From contig NC_080041.1 of the NCBI RefSeq assembly GCF_012489685.1, positions 135,857,785 to 135,921,784 on the forward strand: a stretch of 64,000 nucleotides of DNA. The letters are read 5' to 3'. Positions 50,001-62,539 of the stretch are shown here, one piece after another. This DNA comes from Lotus japonicus. Taxonomy: Eukaryota; Streptophyta; Magnoliopsida; Fabales; Fabaceae. The translations under genes were made by a program, and so were the position numbers. Positions within the stretch are counted from its first letter, which is position 1. Every line of letters begins with the position of its first letter. The notes beneath the pieces were generated by a model, which saw nothing but the letters and a program-made list of their open reading frames with translations, was not told the origin of the DNA and did not search any database.

Positions 50001-53000
50001 CTGACAAGCTCACCCAATGATCGTCCGGCAACCTACATAAAATCAGCAATAAGGAAATATAATGTCTGCAAGCTATGAGCTACGACAGAAAATAGGTTGA
50101 TACAAATATAGGTGCAAACCTGCCGCCTCTCAGATGATGATGATGCAAGAGATGCAATTAAAGTATCCATCAGAACTGGCATAATTTCCCTTAGAGTCTT
50201 TGGAGTATTTGCCACAATAGTTTTCCACACATGTAATGCAGCCTGAGAAAAGATGCACTCAGTTTTCACTATTGTTGTTCATGTTACCCTAATAATAACG
50301 AACCATATTAAGATAAAAGAGAAGAGAAAATGTTTTAGCCATTACCTGACGTACTGACAAACTAACATCTGTTCGAACCATATATAATGCAGCAAGTACT
50401 TCATTACGCTTGCTGTACCCCAGAACCTCAATGATGGCACGCCCATGGGCCTCAGTACTAGAACCTTCATCATCACTGCCACCCTCAAGTAATGCTTTAC
50501 CAGAAGTTCCAGCAACCTGAAAGGAGTAAATTAGCTTACAAACCAAATCAGGTTCTGTGGAAGAGTTGTTGCAGGATGAGCAAAACATACTTTGAATAAT
50601 AGGTCACCCAACAGCTCAACTGAGCTTTGTCGAATACGCCAATTGTCATTAAAAATGCCATCCTCAACAACTGGAAGGAGAAGTGGTAGAGACCTAAAAG
50701 AAGTTTGAAAAAACATAAAATTCATTAATAGCAGGATTCTAACCTGTGGCATAAGTCATAAATAAAATCCAATTAAAAGTAATAGCTATAACATTAGCAG
50801 TTAGATAGCTCACAACCATTACACTTCCCATATACATATCTTGCGAAATTAAAAACCAGTAAATAGCAATGACCATGTTATGCATAAAAAACAGGGATAG
50901 AACATACGTTGCAGCATAATGCTCGACCAGAACATGACCAGCCCCTAGTGCAGCATCACGTACAGATTCATTCTCATCCGCAAGACCTAAAAGACATTAA
51001 AAAAAGGCCAAATTTAGAGATAACAAGCCGGGAGCAGCAATAAAAGCATAGAAAATAACCAAAACAAAATAAGGTATCATACCATCCAGGATTGCAGGTA
51101 GCACCTGAGAAAGATAGTTTTGGAACTGGACTCCTAATGACCGTGGCAAAAACTACAATAGTATTTTAGAAAACATATTAAAATAACTTTGTAAAAACAA
51201 TCTTCTAAAATTTTAATGGAGAAAAAAAAACTCTCTTTTCACTGCTTTACCTTAAAGAGCGTCAAGTATCCATCTCGCACAGAAGCTTTTTGATGGGAAC
51301 AATTCCGAATAATATCGGGAAGTACATGCTCAAAGAACCCAATGCCGAGTGCAGCTAAGACCTGAAGTACATTCAGGCAACGAAGGAGTAAGTGGAAAAT
51401 GGATTAAAAGAAACAAGGTGAAATTATATCCTTAAAGAATAGGGGTCTCACAGGATTCCTGTAAGTCCAGTTCTAATATAAATATCTAGTTCGCTTAACT
51501 ACCCACAATTTCTCTTTACAAATCAAAAGCGCATATAAAGCCTATTTTTTTAAGATTTTAAACCAAGTGATTTAAAGTAGTGGGAAAAGGTAATTTATTA
51601 TTAACAGAGTTTATGTCAAGCGCATATAAAGCTGTCAGAATTGGTTCATGATCTAAGACAAGTGTTCTACATAATTTTTCAAGGGTTTTAAAAAATTTAA
51701 AAAGAGAAAAAGAAACTGACCTCACTCAGGCCTTGAGCTGCACCAGAGCGCTCAACATTACTATTATCAGACTTCAGTGTGTCAAACAACCACGGGACAA
51801 GATCAGGGAAGTTTTCTTCTCCCATTCCTCCAATAAGGGATCCAATGGCTCTAGCAGCAACTGATCGAACTTCAGGGATAGGATCAACAAGAACCTGCTC
51901 TCATGAATCATGATATATACATATGTGAAATGAGAAAGGACCAAGCCAAACCAACTAACGTAAAAGCTATCATAAAGAAGTACCTTTTTTACTTCAGGAA
52001 GCAACAACCCTATATATGGAATCATGTCTGTAGCCTCTGTAACCAAGGAACACATGTTACCAACTATTTGTGATGCCCTCTTCTTAGTGTCAGCACTTCG
52101 TTCCCTCAGTCCTCTATGTACTATTGGTACCAACAATGCAAGTGACGGAGCATCTATTGAATTAACAAAGGTTGTCTGCAACCAACCAATAGAATTAAGG
52201 CAACAAAATAGAACACTAAACAAAATCAACAACATACATGCTATAAAACTTACTTGGAGAAGAATATCAAGGGAATATTTTGTATACTCATTAGGATCAC
52301 TGAGTCCTTTGAGTAGAGTAGGAACAAGAGCAGATATTTCTGGGTTCTTTATCACACTTCCAACCTAGAAAAAAATATAAAAATATAAATATAATGAAAC
52401 AATAATCACAGCTAAAGCCAATAGCTAGACAGTATATAAGCGAAGACAAACCTGTTGAAGGGCCATTTGCCCTGCTGACTGGACTTTAGGATGTGTATCA
52501 GTTAAAACCTTCGAACAGAGAGGTGGGTTAAGGTAACATAACCAATAGAGTATAAGACACTCAGTTAAATTCACAATGTGCTGTTTGCTTCATCTTATAC
52601 CTCAGTCAATTTGGGAACAATTTTAGGGAGGCATTGAGACAACTGTTGAGGAGCACAGTAAGCCATAGCACCAAGTAGTTGTACACTACTTTGTTTAGTC
52701 CTCCAAGCTTTATCTTCGAGACCCTGAGCAAATAGGTAAGCTAAGCATTAGTTCATTGGCATATAAGCAAAGTAAATGTCAAATCACTATATAGGACCAG
52801 ACAAATTGGTTCCAAGAACCAATTTAAATCTCAATAGCAACAACGTCATATGTGAAATGACCTCATGACATAAAAAAAAAGTAACAGAAGAATACACAAA
52901 TTAATAGGATTGTCCCAATGTCATGCCTATTAAAAATGTAACTAATCTTAATAGAAGAGCCTAGCCCTGTAGCCCAAAAAAAGGGACAACTCAGCAGTCT

Positions 53001-56000
53001 AACATTATACTCTTAAAAGGAAGGGAAAAGCAGATGTGTGCTACTTTGTAGCAATTTGCTGCATTACATCCAGAACTGCAATGGCAGCCCATGGCGGAAG
53101 CCAAAAATCCATTGTTCCACCAAACATTGCCATAGCATGACATCCATGTGAAAAAAAGAGTAAGAATATTAGTGTTAATCCTGTTTGTGTTGCAGTCCCA
53201 ACTCCCAACAGTAAAAGTCATCTAAGTATCTTGTATTCATTTCGTTTTTCTTTTTTGCATCTTGCAATAGAATACCAACCATGGAAATTTAATCAGAAGA
53301 AATATGAAAGAGGGAGCTGTGTATAAAAGTTGAGGCATAAAGAGGCTTCCATAGTTCCATCAAATTCGAAACTTAGGTTGTTAGGTATAGGCTATTTGTA
53401 TGTTTGTTCTCAGGAAGAATCTATGGCCACTCCTATTTGTCTATCACCACTCCTATTAAAGTATAAAATCCTCGTTTTCCTAAAATGTACTTTATTAAAT
53501 TGATATTTGAAAAATTAAATTAGTTGTCTATTCTCACCCCCATAGCTGGAAATTCCTCAAAGGTCATAAATATATTTCCCTCTCTTTAGCCCTTATACAT
53601 CTTCCTTCTATCCTTTCCTTCTAAGTGGAAAAGTCATGTGTTAAAAGAGGCATTATTCCCAACTTGGCAACTTACTAGGTTTTGATATTTATGAGCTAAA
53701 TGAGTAGGTGCCTCATTATATTCACAAAAAGATCAAAAGTGACTATGGGAGGAAGCCTTGGAGCTGAAATGTACCTTGATGGACACATGCACACTACAAG
53801 TTCATATTAGCATGTATATCTGCTTTAGTTATCTTTGTTCCATGATCTAGTTACTTCTAATTTGCTTCTGAAAGCTTTTTACTTCATATTACAATACATT
53901 TTCAATTCTGTTTACAAAAGATGGTCATATTTCCCATTTATTGCCTGACTTTTGTCTGTCATGAGAAACGGAACCATCAGACATGTCACATCATCACACA
54001 ACATGTGTTGAGAGCTAACATACAGGCTGCATAAAACTTGCTCGAAGAAAACATGCAAAACAACTCAGGAATTTTATTGTGCATATATGTAAAACTAGGT
54101 TCCCCTACCAAACTGTATTGGAATAAGAGAAATGCTGGCAACACACTCTTTTAAACATGCTCTCTAAAAACTCAATGTGATTAGTTTATTTTTTGAAAAG
54201 TAACAAAATTCTCTCACTTATTAAAAAATGTGTTGAATTTTCAAAAAAATAAACCAATCACATTGAGTGTGTTGGAGTGTGTCTTTAAAGAGTGTGTTGC
54301 TAGCACTCCTCTTCGAAAAAATGTTAATTTACTCTTACAATAAAGTAAGAAAAATGTAGCACAGAGAAGGTGGCAACAGACACTCCCTTGTTCTAGTTTT
54401 ACATAGTTACTCCCTAGGATCTTGCTTACCAATAAAAACCTAATGGTACAAAATATGCAACTGCCTACAGCATAGTCAGGTTGAAATTTTTAGAGTTAGA
54501 TATGTCGCCCAAAATGAACAGTCCAACAGTTATACAAATGGTCATAAAAGTGGCACCATAATCCGCAATAAGAACGTGAATATTGCACTCTATTAATTCT
54601 AACAAATATAAGATTTAAATAAAATTTATCTATCACAAAGCAAAGCAAAATGTTTCGATCATCCAGCATTCTTATTAATATATTAATAATAATCAAAAGG
54701 GGGGAATTTAACTATTTCAGGTAGATCATATCAGCCATTTACTTTATTCTTTATTTATAAAAGATGACGACAGGAGAAAAATACAAAAGTACTACATTAA
54801 CAATTTATACATTAGTTAACTAATATATCTAATTTATATTTTGACAACCCAAAACCAATTTAGACTATTATTGCAGATTTTAATAGAACACAACAAAGCA
54901 TTATTTATCTGCAGACAAAATGGTTGTCGATCATAATGATACCCAATGTCTATCACCTTCAAAAGAGATGGAAGAACAAGCTTCACTCCTTGAGCACTAA
55001 GTTGAGACATCATTGCTCGAGCAGCACATTCAGCTGCTTCCCGAACTGCAACAACTTGATCAGAGAACGAAACCAACAGTAACGGTAACATCTTGATCAC
55101 ATACCTGAATACAATCATAATGAAAAGAATATAAACCACAAAATAAATAATCTGCATAAACAATAAAAAACGTATAGGACAATAAAACTCATCAACATAC
55201 GGTTCAAATAGTCTTCCAAGAATTTCACAAAGGCACTCAAATCCAAGTAAAGCTCCTTCACGTGATTTTGCAGAGTTCCTGCAGTATGAAAATAAATTAT
55301 ACATAACTACTTTCAGTTTTCTCATATCAAGGGTAAGAGTGTAATTTAAAAATGACATATACTGAATTTTTTCTTGATATGTCATACACCGCAGGGAATT
55401 TAGAACATATACAGTGATCTAAGAATACAGAAAAATAATCAAACACTAACCTATCGACAAGCCCCTCTTGAAGTATAATCACAATCCGATACTTCTTCAA
55501 GCAAGAAATACCAAATCCCTTAACCACTCCAGCAAGACCAAAGGCAGCACCACGGCGCTCTCCATATTTTTCACTCTTCAACAACTGATCCAACAGCCGA
55601 GTAACAAGAGCTGCTGCATCATCCTAATGGCAGTAGTTATCAAACAACGAAAGAAAACTTTTCATTAAACATCTAGAAAAAATTAAAACAAAACCTACTA
55701 ACTCTAAGAGCATAGTACATAATAATAAAGAAGGTATGCACTGATGAGCTAGAAAAACAGAGCACCCTTTCAATTCTCAACAGGATGAATTATTCCATAC
55801 AAGCACATGAAAATTACAAGAATTTACCAACTTGTTTTAGCACAACTTTAAGCAAAATATTTCTGTATTAACATGTAAAAGTATCATAGAATCAAACAGT
55901 AATAACTATTTACATTGGCCTATTGTTAGTGTCCCTATATCATACTATATATCCAATCTTAAAAAGAGGGACATGAATAACTACGCAAACAAAGATTTTG

Positions 56001-59000
56001 TATCATAGTAGTCAATCCCGGATAGCGGCGCGTAGCGGCCGGCCCCAAAAGTGGGATAGCGTGATAGCGCATAGCGGGATGGCCGCTATTCTGAATTTTT
56101 TTATGTAATTTTATATCATTAATAGTTTAATACTATATACATATAAATAGCAAACAATGTCAAATATTGCCTAAAATTCATAACATTCATAATAGAAATA
56201 AAAATCATAAGTCTTGAACAATAACACACAACTAATAACTTCTCAAAAGCAAGGTAAAGAAGTCGAATTTGCAAATCTGAATGAAGAATGAAGCTTAATT
56301 CTTTCAATTTTGACCTATAATGGCCCTGAGAAGTCCTAACATGCCCATAAAAAGGTTCCCCAACGATTTAAAACGAAGGGGCTTGAGTCAGTTTCTCCTT
56401 CGTTCATATAGCGCCGCTATTTCCCGCTATTGGCCGCGATCTGCCGCTATTTTGGCCGCTATTCGCGCCGCTACGACCGCTATTGTGAAGTTGGCCGCTA
56501 TTTCATCTCAATAGCAGCAGGGAGCCGCTCCGCTCCGCTACGCCGCTATAGCGCCGCTATTTGCCGCTATTGACTACTATGTTTTGTATATTTCCATTTT
56601 TATGCAATGCTGATAAAGCAGCACTCTTCTGTCAAAATCATCCAATAATCTTCCATAGGAACAAAGTAAAAGCATCAGATAACAAGTATAAAAATACTCT
56701 TTCATACTTGTTTTGATTGCATTAATGGAGATAGACAAGCGGAGACTGCCCGTTGAACAGCTTCTGAAGGAGTGTTAATTACATCCAATAATTTGTCCAC
56801 AACAGCATGAACCTTAGGATCATCCTGATAAAAAATAAATCTAAACAATATTAAAAATTATACACTTAACTACCTAAAAAACTAGAAAACAAGGAATACT
56901 TCAATATTAACCTTTGCCAAGTGTTTTGCCAGAGCTCCAGTGAAGATAACCACACCTTCACGAACCAAGTCATATTTTTCTTCATCAGGTGCCTAAATTT
57001 GGGGAGTATCAATTAACAAAAGACAACCAATAACTCTCATAAATGTATTAAGTGCCTGACTACAAAGTAAAGAGAAAGAAAAATAAAATAAAATCATAGG
57101 AAGAGTATTCAGCAGATGCCTCTCCAAATATAAAAGTCAATAACTCACCGTTTTGTTTAAGTAGTTCTCAAATATGGGGAATAACAACGAGACATTATCT
57201 TTTCCACTTTTGTCAATGATTAAGATACCAGCATTAATCATTCTGCCTCTAACATCAGCATTTGGATCAGCCTGCAAATCAAATCCATACCCATAGTCAA
57301 ATGTTATTTGCCTCTTCCTGGCAAATAAATAATTTTTAAAGGAAATTTACACTACAGAACATGGTAACAGTTAACTGCCAGCATTGCTACAATCACACAA
57401 CCATCAACAAGCATACCCTTGAAAATCAGTGCCTCAACATTTTGGCATAGTTTTAAATTTAGACCAAGTCTTTTATTGCATTACTAGATAGACTTCTATA
57501 ATTGAGAATAACAATATTAAGAAAGTTATTAATTTATTTAAATTCATTTACAGAACTATGAATATTTTGGTGCACTTCATGAGCTTGTGTTATGTTTGGG
57601 CTTGGGTTTGTGGTACTTACGTGTTTATTGGGTATGGACTCAACGTCCAAGTTCCCCTTGTTTGGTTTAGTGCTTTTTGTGGGGCCAGGGAATATATTGC
57701 ACTCTCCTCAAATGTTTCATGCTGAAGCCTAGTTTTATTTATGTGAATTCTACAGTTTTCATTAATTTTATCAATAGTCAGCATCGAATTTTTTTCATGA
57801 GTCATCCAAGATTCAACCTTCAAAACTATCAAAATTTACGTTGATTCTTCCTTCAACTAATGTCCTAAAACTCAACAAACCCCAGATACTAATCCAGAAG
57901 GTACTTTTCAAGGAACCCAAACAGCCAGAAATCTTACATCAAGTTGATCCTATTGTGAGTAAATCGGAACACCCTAACATGCACTCAGAGAACCTTAAAT
58001 CCGCCTGTTGTCTATCATATATTCAAGCAAGAAAATCAAATTGGCATCCGATATTGATGAATGAATTTTTTAAAGCAGAAACTGAGCTCACTGATAATTT
58101 ATTAATATTCATTTAACATAATATCAAATATCCACATTGTACATAAAATGAAGGAAGACAACCATGAGTCAAATCAAATATTTGGATATAAATCTTAGTT
58201 AACTAACTAAAATAGTTTCATCTTTTAGTCATACAAATGCCAGCAAAAGTTACCAGTGCTCTTGATATTAGAAACGTCATGACAATGGGTAGGTCTTTCG
58301 TTCTCAGCACATCAGCAGCAGAATGTAATGCTAATGCTATTCCTTGCCTACCCAGCCAACCAGCATCAAGATTGTCATCTCCAATTCCCATGTCACGAAT
58401 ATACAACGAAAATAAAGTGGAAAGGCACTCCTGAAAATATTAGTAAATTATGAGATAAAACATTCAACAACAGAATGTAAATTATAAAGCAAGCATACAT
58501 GTATAGAATCTGGATATTCATCCAATGCAGCGGCTAATGCTTCAGCAGCTGCCAGGCGAACATTGTAGTTGACATGGGAAAGTGCTTTGAAAATTCCCGA
58601 AAAGTCTGTTCCGAAGTCAAACCCATAATGATCCCATATGTCTTCTGCTACTTGAGCAATTGACTGAAATGTTAAAATTAGTAAACAGGCTGTCATAATA
58701 TAGTTAGACTTAAAGAAGGTAAATGAAAATTATATAGAAATAGAATTCAGTACAAAATTTCCAACCACAATTAGTAAGAGCTACTGTAGAGATACAAAGT
58801 AAATGAAAATACCTCAGTCATGAATGAAAAGAAATAATAACCAAGACGGTGACTTTAGAGAAAGAGGAACATTGTTTAATGCTTTATAAATGTGGACCAG
58901 GGATAATTATCCGAACATTATGATTTGGTGAAGAATAAAGAAGCCTTCTTAATGTGTCAATACAGAGTTACATTTTTGTAAGTCTTAAATCTGCAACTAG

Positions 59001-62000
59001 ATATTTTAGCAACTACATAATTGTATGTCAATGTATTTGATAAAGTAAAATCAGAAATGTCCAGTCTCATAATTAGACATCTAAGTACTATCTTTGTTTC
59101 AAAATATCAATAGCATAAAGCTTTTGCATAAACTTCAAGTCAGGCATTACATACCTCAGGCTCAGGAAACAAAAACAGTAATACCTTAAAATTTAGGAGA
59201 CATAGTGATAGAACTCAACCAAGAACTGTTTCTATTTCTGTAAAAGAACCCTATTTCCCAATTTGGGAATCAGAGAAGATACACAAGAGAGATGCCAAAC
59301 ACCCTCCCTAACCCTAGAAAGAGACCCAATGCTCTCTCTGAATCCCAAATCCCAAATCCCAAATGAATACCAAGATACCCCTAGTCTCTCTAACTCACTT
59401 ATTTATAGACTCACTCTCTAATTAACTCCCACCCTCTCATCTATCTGTTGACCCTAATTAGCCACTAACTGTGAGTACCTATCACATAGATACATCTTAC
59501 TGATTCAGAATTAACCTCTCACTTCACCAATGCTCTCTCATTCCACTAGATGGTCATACCAAGAGACAGGGATGAACTTACAAAATTAAGGCCCCGTTTG
59601 GAAACACAGCTTAAGCGCTTATACATAGGCTATTTTAATTTTTTTTTAAATAAATTGAAAATAAGCTATATATAAGCATAAGCTCTTTTTCATAAGCTAT
59701 TAAGCTATCCTGAATAGCTTATGAAAATAAGCTCAAAACAGCTTATGGCAGGCCATAAGCTGTTTGCATAAGCTCTCCCAAACACTGGCATAAGAGCTTA
59801 TGCTATCAGATAAGCTCAAATAAGCTCTTCCAAACAGGGCCTAAATCAATGCCATCTTGATTTTCTGAAGTGGCAGATTAAGTGAAAAAACCAAATTTCT
59901 ATTCCAGAAAAAATGATGTTCCAAAGTGGATATTTAAGCCATTTACGGGTCCAGGCAGTACTAGACAGTAGACACATTGGACCCACAAATATTGACTCTG
60001 TATTTTCAACAGAATTGAGAATTCATATTCAGATTACAGTTAAGTTCAGCACTTCAGCATATACCTTACGATGTTCTTTTTAACTTAGAATTACAGATTA
60101 AATTCCAATCCAAAGATGCAGACTTTAATGATTAAATTCCCATCCAAGCATGCAGCTCCTCCCACCCAAACCACCCTCTTGCAACATACACCACCTGTTG
60201 TCCTATACTAATACTCCAATTTCCTATACCATCCAATACAAAATTCGAGCAATGATCATATCACAACTTTAAGAAAACGCAGTTTATTCCCGGTGGATAA
60301 GGCAAACAGAGCAACCTTGTACGTTGATCCTTATAAATTTCCATGGATAAAAGGGGCAAACCTTCTCAGGATCATGTAGTGCAATCCATAGACTTGTCGC
60401 AACCTCAATGTTCTGGGGTAGAGAGCGATTAGCAACAGCAGGAATACATCTGACAGCATTTAAGCATGCCATTCTGACATGAACATCTTTCGAATACACT
60501 CCATAAAGTGCCTGTAAAATGAGAAAATGAGAGATAATACGCATTGTTACACTTACACAGAGACTAGCTGAGACAGTAAAAACAAACACATGCAAATAGA
60601 GTGAAGCATACATACAGAAGCAACTTCATCAGGTTGCAAACCAAGGCTCAACTCATTTAGTGCAGGTCCTATTGATGATTGATAAGCTGGAACAACACCA
60701 AGTACATGGTAAAGAGCCTACAGCAAATAATAAGAATCAGAAACGCAATGTGTGAAACAAAAAATAAGACTGACAAACAAACCATGAAACGTTGGGAAAA
60801 TACCGATAACATTCGTATCCTAGGAAGAGGTAGATGGGGATCCAGGTGTAAATAAAATAACCGAAGCACGTCATCATGAAATTTTGTTTTCTTTGAGCTC
60901 AAAAGAATTCGCTCCATTATCTATTGAGAAGCAGTATTAGTAACAGAGAAACCTTGCTAAATTGATTAAAGTGCATTTCAAAGTAGAATTGCTTGCAGCC
61001 TTACAGGAAATACAAAAGAAAAAGAATCTACAGGAAGTGCCCCTGATTTACAAGAAGTGGATAAGCCATCTAAAATTCGCTCAAAAAGGCCAAGGGAAGG
61101 CCTTCCATTGACTTCCTCTTCAGCGGCAGATGGAACCAAATCCAACAGAAGATGAACTTCATCAGTCACAATTAGACGTAAAGCAGTGGAAATGTCAAGG
61201 GCCCATTCACATAGAGGCGGTGCGATACATCTTGATAATTTCACCATAGTTTCAAAGGCCTCATCACTTACAATAGGTGATCGCAATAAAGGTTCCACAA
61301 ATTTGACCTGACAAATATTAAAGCTCAGAATCACAACAACTTATTATGATGCCACGTTTATATAGGGGTGGGGGGAGTAATTATGCAAAAAAGTTATACA
61401 TTGCCAATAACTTTGAAAGTATATCCTTAAATAATGAGCTTGAAATTTAACAAAAAAACAAGGGGTCAGCTTCAAGACTCAGAATGAAGGTAGTTAATTC
61501 AAGTGGCAACAAATCTATACAGTAGCAAATCAGCAAAGCTTAGTAGCCGCATTCCAATACCATTGAGGGCAGTTTACTATGTGCAAAAACTGAATTAGCG
61601 ATTGCCATGTCTCCAAGAGTTCTTAGCATCAAAGACAGATTTTTCTGTATTTCGCAGACTTTATCACGTACAGAAGCCTCCTCCTTAAGTAGCAATTCTC
61701 TTGCCTCTTCCTTTGCTGTCTTGCTTTTATCTAAATGAATCAGAATAATAAACCCATTTCAGCATGTTTTAAAAGCCAGCAATCAGAGCTGGGCTTTGTT
61801 GCATTCAAAAACTAAAACTACAAACGAAGACCAGTATAAGGGAAACACTTGCCTGCCTTCTTTGTAGCCTTCCCAGAATCCCTTTTCCCTGCACCAGCAG
61901 TTTCTCTAATAGGTTGATCTCTCTTCATTGAATGGTTAGAACGGGCATGATCCTGAACAAGAAATAAAGAGTAAAACTAACCAACACTAACAGGGCAACA

Positions 62001-62486
62001 GCAAACAAAATAGTGAAAATTAAGATGTACCAAGTCATCTTCATCATCATACATCCGGAAGCGACCCTTTGCTTGTTTTGTGTTCTTAGCAGCAACAGAT
62101 TCAGCAACATAAACTCCTTGCTCAGATGAAAGCATTCCTTCAGGCGTATTAAAGATCTGAAACCGCGTGACAAAAAAAATGCAAATTGATATCACATATG
62201 CACATGGCCATCGTAAGAGTAATAGAGTATATGTCTCACATGTTATAAACAGAATCCAATAGGTAGTTTTGTAGTTAGTCTTTTACAACTGCTTAGAGAC
62301 TGCAACAACAAACATAAAACTGTACTGGGATTCAGTTTCTCAGCTTATTGGAGTTAATACCTAGGGATATTATTGTAATAGCCACAATGGGTTAATACCT
62401 AGGGTATTATTGTAATAGACTCAACAGAAGATATCTCTATATCCACTATATAAGTGTAAGTAGCAGTTACTCATTGTTAGATACTT

Positions 62487-62539
<53 letters not shown>

